Assembly: GCA_947598825.1 (NCBI GenBank)
Contig: CANQFM010000015.1
Coordinates: 1 to 56,909 of the forward strand
Source: an uncultured Eisenbergiella sp.
GTDB lineage: Bacteria; Bacillota; Clostridia; Lachnospirales; Lachnospiraceae
DNA: 56,909 nt
Direction: 5' to 3'
Of the stretch, positions 40,371 to 49,277 are shown one piece after another; position 1 is the stretch's first letter; each line of letters opens with the position of its first letter. The position numbers and the translations under genes were made by a program. The notes under the pieces were generated by a model. It saw only the letters and a program-made list of their open reading frames with translations, did no database searches and was not told the origin of the DNA.

Positions 40371-41690
40371 ATGAAAAAAAATGCGCTGCTCAAGGGCACG
40401 CTTCTTTTGACCGCAGCGGGCGTCGCCAGCCGCTGCATCGGTTTTTTTTACCGGATCTTTCTCTCCCGGATGTTCGGAGCGGAAGGGATGGGCATTTACG
40501 AACTGATCAATCCCATCACCGCCCTGATCTTTTCCTTCTGCACCGCCGGTATCCAGAGCGCCATTTCCAAATTCGTGGCGGCGGAACCGGAGAAGGACGG
40601 CAAACCCAACCGCCTGCGCATCCTGCTGACCGGTATGTCCCTCTCGGGCGCCCTCTCCCTTCTTTGCGCCGTTTTCGTCTACCGGCAGGCGGACCTCATT
40701 TCCGGCGCGCTGCTCTCCGAACCCAGATGCGCGCCGCTTTTGCGCATCGTTTCCCTTTCCTTTCCGGCCGCCTGCATCCACTCCTGTATCAACGGCTATT
40801 TTTACGGCATCAAAAAAGCCGGGCTTCCGGCCTTTTGTCAGCTTTTTGAACAGTGCTTCCGGGTGGGCAGCGTCTTTTTCTTCTGGAGCTATGCGCAGCA
40901 AAACCAGATTTCCTTTTCCATCGCGGTGGCCGCCGTCGGCCTGGTCATCGGGGAATTTGCCTCCATGCTGGCCGGCATTCCCATCGCCCTGCTGCATTTT
41001 TCAACGGTTTTTTGCGCGGCGCAGCCCTCTGTGACGCCTTATCGGCGTGTGGCGGCCCGGATCCTGCTGTTTGCGCTGCCCTTATCCGCCAACCGAGTCT
41101 GCCTGCATCTGCTCGGGGCCGTGGAATCCGCCCGGATCCCGGTCAGCCTCCAGCGCTTTGGCTATACCCCGGGACAGGCGATCTCCATCTACGGCATTTT
41201 TACAGGTATGGCGATGACCTGCATCCTGTTCCCCTCCGCCCTGACCAATTCCATTTCAGTCCTGCTGATGCCCCTGATCGCGGAGGCGGACGCCAGACGC
41301 AACAGTGGGGCCATCCGTTCCTATCTGCGAAAAAGCATCCGCGGCTGTCTGCTGATGGGTCTGACATGCCTGTCCCTGTTCTTTCTGTGCGCGGACTTCA
41401 TCGGCACTACCCTCTTTGGCAGCGCCCTGGCCGGCAGCTTCATCCGCACCCTGAGTTTTCTCTGCCCTTTCCTTTACCTCAATACCATGCTGTTTTCCAT
41501 CCTCAACGGCCTGGGGAAAACAGGCCTCACTTTCCTGTTCAACATCGTCTCCCTGCTCATCCGGATCGCCTTCGTTTTCTTTGCGATCCCCTGCTTCGGC
41601 ATCCAGGCGTTGTTTGCAGGGATGCTTTTCGGCCAGATCTTTTCTACGCTCTGCTGCCTGCTCTGTCTGAAAAAATACCGCTACCTGTAA
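40371..41690 (+). CDS. SpoVB/MurJ-like polysaccharide flippase
   Basis: A 439-residue MOP-superfamily membrane protein with about 12-14 helices (KGTLLLTAAGVASRCIGFFYRIFLSRMFGAEGMGIYELI at the start; SCINGYFYGIKKAGLPAF and GLGKTGLTFLFNIVSLLIR later). SpoVB-type proteins flip lipid-linked precursors across the membrane in spore cortex synthesis. The start is set at 40371 with GGGAGG eight bases upstream; a GTG 27 bases earlier has no site. Sporulation role by family membership. Confidence 0.88.
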   Translation: MKKNALLKGTLLLTAAGVASRCIGFFYRIFLSRMFGAEGMGIYELINPITALIFSFCTAGIQSAISKFVAAEPEKDGKPNRLRILLTGMSLSGALSLLCAVFVYRQADLISGALLSEPRCAPLLRIVSLSFPAACIHSCINGYFYGIKKAGLPAFCQLFEQCFRVGSVFFFWSYAQQNQISFSIAVAAVGLVIGEFASMLAGIPIALLHFSTVFCAAQPSVTPYRRVAARILLFALPLSANRVCLHLLGAVESARIPVSLQRFGYTPGQAISIYGIFTGMAMTCILFPSALTNSISVLLMPLIAEADARRNSGAIRSYLRKSIRGCLLMGLTCLSLFFLCADFIGTTLFGSALAGSFIRTLSFLCPFLYLNTMLFSILNGLGKTGLTFLFNIVSLLIRIAFVFFAIPCFGIQALFAGMLFGQIFSTLCCLLCLKKYRYL

Positions 41691-41704
41691 ATTCGATTCT
41701 GCCC

Positions 41705-41733
41705 TTGCGTTTCCTCTTTTCCTATACTATAAT
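41705..41733 (+). promoter_or_regulatory. promoter of the DAHP synthase gene
   Basis: -35 TTGCGT (41705-41710) and a perfect -10 TATAAT (41728-41733), 17 bases apart. The leader is about 60 bases. No T-box or attenuator stem was seen. Confidence 0.7.
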
Positions 41734-41800
41734 AAGCGTGCGCGCCCGTCACAGGGGCGGGCAATTTATAGGAAACGACAACGAAGGAGAAAGATTTACG

Positions 41801-42832
41801 ATGGGTTTTTCATTTATAAAACAGCTTCCCACCCCCGATGAGATCCGTTCGCAGTATCCCGTCCCCGGGGAATTTGCGCGGCTCAAGGCCGCCCGGGACG
41901 CACAGATCCGGGAGGTGATCACCGGAAACAGCGACAAATTTCTGGTCATTATCGGCCCCTGTTCCGCAGACAACGAGGATGCGGTCTGCGATTACATCAG
42001 CCGTCTGGCCAGGGTCAACGAAAAGGTCAAGGACAGGCTGATCCTGATTCCCCGCATCTATACCAACAAACCCCGTACCACCGGGGAGGGATACAAGGGG
42101 ATCGTCCACCAGCCCAACCCGGAAAGCGGGGAGGACTTCCGCCGGGGGATCGCCGCCATGCGGCGGATGCATATCCGCGCCTTTGAAGAATCCGGCCTGA
42201 CTGCGGCGGATGAAATGCTCTATCCCGACAACTGGGGCTATGTGGCCGATATCCTGTCCTATGTAGCCATCGGCGCCCGCTCCGTAGAGGATCAGCAGCA
42301 CCGCCTGACCGTCAGCGGCTTTGACGTGCCCGCCGGCATGAAAAACCCTACCAGCGGCGATTTTTCCGTCATGCTCAACTCCGTATACGCAGCCCAGCAC
42401 CCTCACTCCTTTATCTACAGGGGGTGGGAGGTAAAGACCGACGGCAACGAGCTGGCGCATACCGTGCTGCGTGGCGCCACCAACAAATACGGGCGTAACC
42501 TTCCCAATTATCACTATGAAGACCTCAATACCCTGCTGACCCTTTACAATGAGCGCGACCTGAAAAATCCCGCCTGCATCATCGATTCCAACCACTCCAA
42601 CTCCAACAAGCAGTTTGAGCAGCAGATCCGCATTGTCAAGGAAGTGATGCACAGCCGGAAGCTTAGCCCCGACATCCGCAGGCTGGTCAAAGGCGTTATG
42701 GTGGAAAGCTACATCGAAGAGGGATGCCAGAAGGTGGGCGGCGGCGTCTACGGCAAATCCATCACCGATGCCTGTCTGGGCTGGGAGGATTCCGAACGGC
42801 TCATCTACGATATCGCGGAATTAAATCCGTAA
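41801..42832 (+). CDS. aroF: 3-deoxy-7-phosphoheptulonate synthase (AroFGH class I)
   Basis: A 343-residue DAHP synthase that condenses phosphoenolpyruvate and erythrose-4-phosphate, the first step of the shikimate path. Motifs: FLVIIGPCSADNEDA, PRIYTNKPRTTGEGYKG, GARSVEDQQHRL, GMKNPTSGDFSVMLNSV, and DSNHSNSNKQFEQQ with the metal-binding His. AAGGAGAAAGATTTACG precedes the ATG. The frame is open for another 316 codons upstream through the previous gene, but the promoter and ribosome site fix this start. Its product pathway leads to the prephenate used by pheA in this window. Confidence 0.95.
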   Translation: MGFSFIKQLPTPDEIRSQYPVPGEFARLKAARDAQIREVITGNSDKFLVIIGPCSADNEDAVCDYISRLARVNEKVKDRLILIPRIYTNKPRTTGEGYKGIVHQPNPESGEDFRRGIAAMRRMHIRAFEESGLTAADEMLYPDNWGYVADILSYVAIGARSVEDQQHRLTVSGFDVPAGMKNPTSGDFSVMLNSVYAAQHPHSFIYRGWEVKTDGNELAHTVLRGATNKYGRNLPNYHYEDLNTLLTLYNERDLKNPACIIDSNHSNSNKQFEQQIRIVKEVMHSRKLSPDIRRLVKGVMVESYIEEGCQKVGGGVYGKSITDACLGWEDSERLIYDIAELNP

Positions 42833-42851
42833 ACGGAAATTTGTTTCCGAT

Positions 42852-42898
42852 AAAAAACGCATCCCTGTGGGCTTATCCCCTGGGATGCGTTTTTGCAT
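42852..42898. terminator. bidirectional terminator between aroF and xerD
   Basis: AAAACGCATCCC (42854-42865) pairs with GGGATGCGTTTT (42882-42893). The xerD stop codon lies in the 16-base loop, so the terminator overlaps the end of that gene. Confidence 0.85.
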
Positions 42899-43757
42899 AT
42901 ACTTCTCTGAGGTGATCCTGCATCGCTCCGGCGTAGATCTGGGTGGTTGAAATATCGGAATGCCCCAGCATTTCCTGCACGCTGCGAAGATCCGCGCCGT
43001 TTGCCACCAGATGCGCCGCGAAAGAGTGGCGCAGGGTATGCGGGGTAATATCCCCTTCGATCCCCGCTTTCTGGGCGTAATGCTTGACCAGTTTCCAAAA
43101 GCCCTGTCTGCTCATGGGCGCGCCGGCGTAATTTACGAACAGCGTCCCCTGATCCGGTTCGCCGACCAGGGCGCTGCGGGCCTTAAAAAAATATTCTGTC
43201 AACGCCACTTTCGCCTTCGTACCGAAAGGCACCGCCCTCTCCCGGTTCCGGTCATGGCAGATGATAAATCCCATCTGCATATTCACATCGGAAACCTGCA
43301 GCCCGATCAGCTCCGACACCCGGATGCCCGTCGCGTACAAAAGCTCCAGCATCGCTTTATCCCGGATCTCCTTGGGGCTGTGATCGCCCGGCTGGGACAA
43401 GAGCCTCTCCACCTCCTGGGGGCTAAGGATCTCCGGCGCTTTCTTCTCCACCTTCGGCGGCTTGAGCCGTTCCGAGACATCCGCATAGATCAGATGCTCC
43501 CGGAACAGGTAATGAAAAAAGGCCCTGATCGAAGCCACATTACGGGAAACGGTAGCCGCGCTGAACTGCTGCTGTTCCAGATAACGGATATAGGCATTCA
43601 GGGAAACCGCCGTCACGTCCTCTGCCCGCTCGATTCCCCGGGCCTTCAAAAAGGCGCACAGCTTACGCAGGTCCCGCTGATACGATAACTCCGTATTTTG
43701 CGAGGTGTTTTTTACATTATGTAAATATGTAACAAACGCCGCAATCTGTTCTTCCAT
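42873..43757 (-). CDS. xerD: tyrosine recombinase XerD
   Basis: A 294-residue site-specific recombinase that resolves chromosome dimers at dif. The N-terminal SAM-like domain runs to about 105 (NTSQNTELSYQRDLRKLCAFL). The catalytic residues are visible: Arg in ATGIRVSELIGL (about 150), Lys in the beta-hairpin after RNRERAVPFGTKAKVA, HTLRHSFAAHLVANGADL (His and Arg), LGHSDISTTQIYAGA (His and the nucleophile Tyr). The ATG at 43757 has GGAAGG nine bases upstream. It lies 184 bases downstream of spoIIM; spoIIM and xerD are close together in several Firmicutes. Confidence 0.93.
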   Translation of the reverse strand: MEEQIAAFVTYLHNVKNTSQNTELSYQRDLRKLCAFLKARGIERAEDVTAVSLNAYIRYLEQQQFSAATVSRNVASIRAFFHYLFREHLIYADVSERLKPPKVEKKAPEILSPQEVERLLSQPGDHSPKEIRDKAMLELLYATGIRVSELIGLQVSDVNMQMGFIICHDRNRERAVPFGTKAKVALTEYFFKARSALVGEPDQGTLFVNYAGAPMSRQGFWKLVKHYAQKAGIEGDITPHTLRHSFAAHLVANGADLRSVQEMLGHSDISTTQIYAGAMQDHLREVYAKTHPRG

Positions 43758-43941
43758 GATGGAAACGCCTTCCTTAAAACGGTTTTTCATCGCTTTTTTA
43801 CCGTTTAAAGCAAATTATAAGCAAGGAAACGACAAAAAGCAATGTTGAAATTTCCCGTATTTTTGGCGTTTTTTCAGCGTTTTTAACAAAACCCCCACAT
43901 ATCGTTACTTACTTTTGCGCCAACCTCAATATCTAGGTGTA

Positions 43942-44484
43942 TCAAATGAAATTGAATACAAATCTCATGAGCAATGGATTTACATAAGTTTCCATCAAGC
44001 AGCCAAAAAGGAGCAAAAGTACCGCGGCCCACAGTTTTTTTATCCCCTTTCGATGCCTGCACCATTCCAGCAAAAACAGAAAGCCCGGAACCAAAAAGAT
44101 CTGCTGCGGCAGAACAGAGCCCGCAAAAAGCAGGATACCCCCAAGCCCATAGCGCATGGAAAGGGCCGTCAGGATAATGCCCGCCGACACGCCGCTCCAA
44201 ATGAGGAAAAGAAGGCTTCCGATCCCGCCCAGTCCCGACAGCGACAGCAGGATCAGCAGGATCAGGTTCCCAAACCGCTGCCGGACGGAGAAAAACAGCA
44301 GGCTGTTTCGGTCAATGTCCAACTGCTTCACATGGGAGAAAAAAGAAAGGTCCAAAAAACCGGGATTTTGCACCAACAGGCCGGAAAACGCGCAGACTGC
44401 GGCGATCCCTCCTGCAAATCCGGAAAAAAAGGCCGCGGCCCAAAGCGTCTGCCCTGTCCCGCATACTCTCCATCTCAACCGCAT
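43942..44484 (-). CDS. spoIIM: stage II sporulation protein M
   Basis: A 180-residue membrane protein with about five helices. The conserved end METYVNPLLM, the central FLIWSGVSAGIILTALSMRYG and the loop VLPQQIFLVPGFLFLLEW match SpoIIM. SpoIIM works with SpoIID and SpoIIP in peptidoglycan remodelling that drives engulfment of the forespore. Its presence shows that the organism is a spore former or descended from one. A ribosome site GGATAGGAT precedes the ATG at short distance. Confidence 0.85.
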   Translation of the reverse strand: MRLRWRVCGTGQTLWAAAFFSGFAGGIAAVCAFSGLLVQNPGFLDLSFFSHVKQLDIDRNSLLFFSVRQRFGNLILLILLSLSGLGGIGSLLFLIWSGVSAGIILTALSMRYGLGGILLFAGSVLPQQIFLVPGFLFLLEWCRHRKGIKKLWAAVLLLLFGCLMETYVNPLLMRFVFNFI

Positions 44485-44633
44485 ATCCTATCCACCCCGG
44501 CACGCCGGAATGCATCCTCCCTTTATCCATCAATCATTTATATGCCAAAGCCGGCCTGTCTATGCGCCCGGAAGAAACACAGCCTTTATAAGGGGACTGT
44601 ACGATTGTGAAAGGTCTGTCCGGCCGTTTGCGC

Positions 44634-44676
44634 AAAAAAAACAGAAGCCCTATAAACTTTCCGTCTATAAGGCTTC
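44634..44676 (-). terminator. terminator of the RNase Y gene
   Basis: GAAGCC and GGCTTC (44644-44649, 44671-44676) with TATA/TATA inside form the stem; seven T follow on the minus strand. It lies 24 bases after the rny stop. Confidence 0.8.
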
Positions 44677-44700
44677 CGCCGTCTGTCATTGTCATGGATG

Positions 44701-46251
44701 TTATTTCGCGTAATCCGTTACGCGGCTCTCCCTGATCACATTGACCTTGATCTGTCCCGGATACTCTAACTCCGCTTCGATCTGCTTGGAAATATCCCGG
44801 GCCAGCAGTACCATATCCGCATCGGATATCTGTTCCGGCACTACCATCACCCGAACCTCTCTGCCCGCCTGAATGGCAAAAGATTTGTCCACGCCCTTGA
44901 AATTGTTGGCAATATCCTCCAACTGTTTTAACCTGGTGGTGTAAGTCTCCAGGGTTTCCCTTCTTGCGCCGGGCCGCGCTGCGGAGATCGCATCCGCCGC
45001 CTGCACAATACAGGAGATCAGGGAAGTCGGCTCTTTGTCCCCATGATGGGATTCCACCGCGTTGATCACCGTCGCCGATTCTCTGTATTTCTTACACAGT
45101 TCCGCGCCCAACTGAATGTGGGAGCCTTCCATCTCATGGTCTACCGCTTTACCGATATCATGCAGCAGGCCGGCGCGCTTGGCCAGTCTCACATCCAGCC
45201 CCAGTTCTGCGGCCAGCAGCCCGGAAAGCTGCGCCACTTCTATGGAATGTTTTAAAGCGTTCTGGCCGTAGCTGGTCCTGAACTTCATCTTGCCCAGCAG
45301 CTTTACCAGCTCGGGATGAAGCCCATGTATGCCTACTTCCAGCAGGGCGGATTCGCCCTCCTCTTTGATCATGGTCTCCACTTCACGCTGTGCCTTTTCC
45401 ACCATTTCTTCTATCCTGGCGGGATGGATACGGCCGTCCACGATGAGCTTTTCAAGCGCAATGCGCGCCACTTCCCTGCGGATCGGATCGAAACCGGAGA
45501 GTACGACCGCTTCCGGCGTATCGTCGATGATCAGATCCACGCCCGTCAGCGTCTCAAGGGTGCGGATATTCCTGCCCTCGCGTCCGATGATGCGCCCTTT
45601 CATCTCATCGTTGGGAAGCTGCACCACCGAGATCGTGGCCTCGGACACATGATCCGCCGCGCACTTCTGGATGGCGTTGACGATATATTCCTTCGCCTTC
45701 TTGTCCGCTTCGTCTTTGGCACGATGCTCCATTTCCTTGATCATCACAGCCGTCTCATGCTTCACTTCATCTTCCACGATCTTCAGCAGATAATCTTTTG
45801 CCTGGTCGGAGGTTAAACCAGAGATTCTTTCCAGTTCCTGTATGCGCTGTTCGTTCAGTTTGGATATTTCTTCACGCTGCTTGCGCATCTCCTCTTCCCG
45901 TTTTGCCAGTTGGCTTTCTTTTTTCTCGATCGCATCGGCTTTCTTGTCGATGTTCTCTTCTTTCTGCTGCACCCTGCGCTCGGCGCGCTGTGCTTCGGCC
46001 CTGCGTTCTTTGATCTCTTTATCCAATTCGTTCTTGGTACGAATGGATTCTTCCTTCACTTCCAGCAGTCCTTCCCGTTTCTTGGCTTCGGCAGTTTTCA
46101 ATGCCTCGTCAATGATCTCCCTGGCCTTGTCCTCCGCACTGCCGATCTTGCCTTCAAATTCCTTCTTGCAATGATCCGTGGCGATAAATGCGGTGACCGG
46201 AATAGAAATAACCAATGTAACGATTATTGCTATTGCAATTGGTCCAAACAT
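44701..46251 (-). CDS. rny: ribonuclease Y
   Basis: A 516-residue membrane-anchored endoribonuclease that starts mRNA decay in Firmicutes. Residues 3-23 are a transmembrane helix; 28-200 a long coiled coil; 206-270 a KH domain ([16 protein letters not shown]); 330-430 an HD domain with the metal pair HD at 364-365 in [17 protein letters not shown]. Length and order are standard. GGAGGTGCTCCTGTA precedes the ATG; the promoter at 46346-46374 and a stem in the leader lie upstream. Confidence 0.96.
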   Translation of the reverse strand: MFGPIAIAIIVTLVISIPVTAFIATDHCKKEFEGKIGSAEDKAREIIDEALKTAEAKKREGLLEVKEESIRTKNELDKEIKERRAEAQRAERRVQQKEENIDKKADAIEKKESQLAKREEEMRKQREEISKLNEQRIQELERISGLTSDQAKDYLLKIVEDEVKHETAVMIKEMEHRAKDEADKKAKEYIVNAIQKCAADHVSEATISVVQLPNDEMKGRIIGREGRNIRTLETLTGVDLIIDDTPEAVVLSGFDPIRREVARIALEKLIVDGRIHPARIEEMVEKAQREVETMIKEEGESALLEVGIHGLHPELVKLLGKMKFRTSYGQNALKHSIEVAQLSGLLAAELGLDVRLAKRAGLLHDIGKAVDHEMEGSHIQLGAELCKKYRESATVINAVESHHGDKEPTSLISCIVQAADAISAARPGARRETLETYTTRLKQLEDIANNFKGVDKSFAIQAGREVRVMVVPEQISDADMVLLARDISKQIEAELEYPGQIKVNVIRESRVTDYAK

Positions 46252-46298
46252 TACAGGAGCACCTCCTTATTTAATTTTCATTGTGCGATATCAGTTAT

Positions 46299-46322
46299 AG
46301 AATGTAAATAGATGCACATTCT
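46299..46322. promoter_or_regulatory. inverted repeat in the rny leader
   Basis: AGAATGT (46299-46305) and ACATTCT (46316-46322) are exact inverted complements 10 bases apart. In the transcript they form a hairpin about 25 bases after the start; in DNA they could bind a regulator. Confidence 0.45.
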
Positions 46323-46345
46323 GATAATCAGTCTACAACACTTCA

Positions 46346-46374
46346 ATTTTATACAAAATAAGATATTATGTCAA
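46346..46374 (-). promoter_or_regulatory. rny promoter
   Basis: On the minus strand -35 TTGACA (46369-46374) and -10 TAAAAT (46346-46351), 17 bases apart. Confidence 0.7.
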
Positions 46375-46434
46375 GTACTTCTGCAGGAAAATCTGGCCCG
46401 CTCCTCCGACCCGGTCCCGGCCCATCGCAACGGC

Positions 46435-47046
46435 TCACGCATCAGACAAAACTTTGCGGATCGTCTCTGCTCCGATGCCCTTCCGATATAAAAACGCCGC
46501 CGTTTTCTGTATCGTCGCCCGGTCGGCGTTTTGAACGTCAAAACGGCGTTTTTTCAGCCAGCGCCGCGCCAATTCCTCCTCGTCCTCCAGCTCCCCTTGT
46601 TCCTCCTGGCGTAAAAACGCTTCCCGGATCAGTTCTGCGTCGACGCCCCTGCGCAGAAGGTCCGCCTCCATCGCCCGCCGGCTCTTCTTCTCCTGCGCGC
46701 TGATAATATAGGCCTGCACATATCTGGCATCGTCCACATAACCATAGGACTTGACATAAGCGACGGCCTTCTCAATGCAGGAGGCCGGATATTCCCCCTG
46801 TATCAGCTTGTCCCGAAGCTGCTTTTCCGTATAGGGCCTGCTCTTGAGCAGTTCCATACACCGCCGCGTCGCCCGCTGTCCCAAAACCTCTTCCGTGATC
46901 TTGCGGAAAGCCTCCCGGTTCAGTTCTTCCCCTTCCCGGATCCCGTAAAGATGAAGTTCGCCTTTGTATAAAACAAAGGCGAAACTGTCATCCACATATA
47001 TTCTGCTTCGGGAACGGGATAATTCTTCGATCCTGGTTACGATCAT
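46435..47046 (-). CDS. recX: RecX, regulator of RecA
   Basis: A 203-residue helical protein that inhibits or trims RecA filaments. The three-helix repeats show as AMELLKSRPYTEKQLRDKL-like segments (CMELLKSRPYTEKQL, YVDDARYVQAYI, FLYRKGIGAETI). The N-terminus MIVTRIEELSRSRSRIYVDDSFAF is that of the Clostridial RecX group. The start at 47046 is set by GGAGGGAAGG just upstream; an ATG at 47073 overlaps the recA stop. It lies 23 bases after recA, so they share the SOS-type promoter. Confidence 0.9.
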   Translation of the reverse strand: MIVTRIEELSRSRSRIYVDDSFAFVLYKGELHLYGIREGEELNREAFRKITEEVLGQRATRRCMELLKSRPYTEKQLRDKLIQGEYPASCIEKAVAYVKSYGYVDDARYVQAYIISAQEKKSRRAMEADLLRRGVDAELIREAFLRQEEQGELEDEEELARRWLKKRRFDVQNADRATIQKTAAFLYRKGIGAETIRKVLSDA

Positions 47047-47069
47047 GGCATCCTTCCCTCCGCCGGCGT

Positions 47070-48107
47070 TCATTCTCCGGCAGGCACGCCTGCGGTATCC
47101 GCCTGCTCTTCCTGGATCAGCCCGTAATGGATACGGACCTTTCTCTCTATCTCGGCACAGACCTCCGGGTTGTTCTGCAGATACAGCTTGGCGTTCTCCC
47201 TGCCCTGGCCGATCTTATCTCCCTGGTAGGCATACCATGCGCCGCTCTTATTCACCACATTGCAGTTGGCGGCCAGATCCAGAATGTCTCCGGTCATGGA
47301 AATGCCCTGGCCGAACATGATATCAAACTCCGCCTCCTTAAAGGGAGGCGCGATCTTGTTCTTCACAACTTTCACACGGGTACGGTTGCCGATGACCTCT
47401 CCGCCCTGCTTTAAGGACTCGATCCTCCTGACATCCAGACGGACGGAGGCGTAAAACTTCAGCGCACGCCCGCCGGTCGTCGTCTCCGGATTGCCGAACA
47501 TGACGCCCACTTTCTCCCGCAGCTGGTTGATGAAAACCACCGTGCAGTTGGACTTGCTGATAACGCCTGTCAGCTTGCGCAGCGCCTGAGACATCAGCCT
47601 CGCCTGCAGTCCCACATGGGAATCCCCCATATCGCCCTCGATCTCCGCCTTGGGCACCAGCGCCGCGACGGAATCCACCACCACAATATCTACAGCCCCG
47701 GAGCGCACCATTGTCTCCGTGATCTCCAGCGCCTGCTCGCCGTTGTCCGGCTGGGAGATGTAAAGATTGTCGATATCCACGCCGATATTCCTGGCATAGA
47801 CCGGATCCAGCGCGTGTTCCGCATCGATAAACCCGGCAATGCCGCCCTGCTTCTGTACCTCCGCGATCATGTGCAGCGTCACCGTCGTCTTGCCGCTGGA
47901 CTCCGGGCCGTAGATCTCTACGATCCTGCCCCTGGGGATGCCTCCCAGCCCCAGCGCGATATCCAGGCTCAGGGATCCCGTAGGGATCGTCTCCACGTTC
48001 ATCTGCGAAGCGGGATCCCCCAGCTTCATCACAGTGCCCTTCCCGTATTCTTTCTCAAGATGCGCGATCGCCGCATCCAACGCTTTTAATTTCTCTTCTC
48101 TCTCCAT
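47070..48107 (-). CDS. recA: recombinase RecA
   Basis: A 345-residue RecA, which forms ATP-dependent filaments on single-stranded DNA for recombination and triggers LexA self-cleavage. Walker [10 protein letters not shown] lies at residues 67-75; [35 protein letters not shown] and [34 protein letters not shown] follow in order. Length is normal. GGAGAAGGAG precedes the ATG. A consensus promoter and a LexA box lie upstream. Confidence 0.98.
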   Translation of the reverse strand: MEREEKLKALDAAIAHLEKEYGKGTVMKLGDPASQMNVETIPTGSLSLDIALGLGGIPRGRIVEIYGPESSGKTTVTLHMIAEVQKQGGIAGFIDAEHALDPVYARNIGVDIDNLYISQPDNGEQALEITETMVRSGAVDIVVVDSVAALVPKAEIEGDMGDSHVGLQARLMSQALRKLTGVISKSNCTVVFINQLREKVGVMFGNPETTTGGRALKFYASVRLDVRRIESLKQGGEVIGNRTRVKVVKNKIAPPFKEAEFDIMFGQGISMTGDILDLAANCNVVNKSGAWYAYQGDKIGQGRENAKLYLQNNPEVCAEIERKVRIHYGLIQEEQADTAGVPAGE

Positions 48108-48137
48108 TCTCCTTCTCCTTTACCAGAACAAATACCA

Positions 48138-48149
48138 GAACAAATGTTC
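48138..48149. promoter_or_regulatory. LexA (DinR) box in front of recA
   Basis: GAAC-AAAT-GTTC fits the Gram-positive SOS operator core GAAC-N4-GTTC. It lies 10 bases downstream of the recA -10 box, in position to block transcription. The half-site CAGAACAAAT is repeated at 48125-48134. The gene-free stretch 48108-48428 otherwise holds the recA promoter and the end region of ftsQ, with weak GC-rich stems near 48390-48420. Confidence 0.85.
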
Positions 48150-48159
48150 TTCTTTTATC

Positions 48160-48188
48160 ATCATAAGGCATCCTCAGGACTTTGTCAA
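48160..48188 (-). promoter_or_regulatory. recA promoter
   Basis: On the minus strand a perfect -35 TTGACA (48183-48188) and -10 TATGAT (48160-48165), 17 bases apart, directly ahead of the LexA box. Confidence 0.85.
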
Positions 48189-48428
48189 TTCCTTTTTTCG
48201 TTTTGCCGACGGTACATAATGCCGCCCGCACCGCCTGATCCTTCTTTTCCAAACCTTTCCCAATCCACCTGCCAGAAAGACTCTTTCCGGCAGCTTTCAT
48301 TATACCATGCCTGTCCCGTTTCAATCTACCTTCACAGCCCGCTTTATAAAAATTTTACATGCGGCCCGACCGATGAAAATTGAGGCGCCATCCCGGCTGC
48401 GCCGCGTACCCGGCGCTTTGCCAAACAT

Positions 48429-49277
48429 TTATTCCTCCCTGGTAAAAGTGATATTCTGGCTCTCGTCCGTATAATTTTCCATTTCCAGCACGCCCCTTTC
48501 CTCCTCCAGATGCGGCAGGATATACTGCAGGCGCATGACCTTTTCCTCCAGGTCGTCGCTGCCCAGACGGGCGCGCACCTGTCCGAAGTAAAGCGTGATC
48601 TCGTTGTTTTCATTAAAATAGATCTTGTCCGTGGAAATATCGTATTTGGAAAGCACCTGGGTGATGGACAAAATCTGCATAAAAATAGAAGGATCCTCCA
48701 CCGGAAGGGGCTCATAAAGCACCACATGGTCAAACTGTATCCCTGTCACCTGGGGCACGCCCATCGTCCTGGTATCGGAGGATTCCACCACAATGCCGTC
48801 CCGGTCAAAGTACATGAACCTCCCCTGATATTCCACATATCCAGCCACCGTCTTTTCATAAACGATGATCTTAATGGTGTCCGGCGAAACGACGGACACG
48901 CTCATCGTCTCGATAAAGGGGATGTCCTTTATCTGCCGGTTTCTGTATTTGAAGGACAGATAGAGGGAATTGTAGGAAAGTTCGTCCGTCAGGACGAGAT
49001 CGGTGATCTCCTCCTGCGTATAGTGGACATTTCCCTCTACCATGATATTTTTCACCCTAAATTTCGACACGAGAAAAAGGCCCCCGCCCACGATCAGGCC
49101 CAGGACCAGCAAAAAAATCACAAAGCCGATGTTGCTTCCGCCGAAAGGTTCTCTGGCACCGGAAGGATCTCCCTTTCTCCTTCCCTCCGATGCCATCGAA
49201 ACGCCGTACGAACGCTTTTTTCCCTTTTTTTTGGATTTGCCGCCGGCTATCAGTTTAAAATCACGTTTTGACGCCAA
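48429..49277 (-). CDS. ftsQ: cell-division protein FtsQ/DivIB
   Basis: A 282-residue bitopic divisome protein: a basic cytoplasmic start (MASKRDFKLIAGGKSKKKGK), a transmembrane helix at about 50-71, a POTRA domain from about 73 (FRVKNIMVEGNVHYTQEEI), and a FtsQ/DivIB beta domain. It links FtsL and FtsB to the septal machinery. Translation begins at TTG with TAGGAGCAGACA upstream; the start lies 17 bases inside murA, so the two are coupled. Confidence 0.88.
   Translation of the reverse strand: MASKRDFKLIAGGKSKKKGKKRSYGVSMASEGRRKGDPSGAREPFGGSNIGFVIFLLVLGLIVGGGLFLVSKFRVKNIMVEGNVHYTQEEITDLVLTDELSYNSLYLSFKYRNRQIKDIPFIETMSVSVVSPDTIKIIVYEKTVAGYVEYQGRFMYFDRDGIVVESSDTRTMGVPQVTGIQFDHVVLYEPLPVEDPSIFMQILSITQVLSKYDISTDKIYFNENNEITLYFGQVRARLGSDDLEEKVMRLQYILPHLEEERGVLEMENYTDESQNITFTREE

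Noticed and set aside
40853-41800. 316-codon upstream extension of the aroF frame
   Set aside because: It overlaps the SpoVB-like gene in another frame and gives a low-complexity product; a promoter at 41705-41733 and a ribosome site fix the start at 41801.
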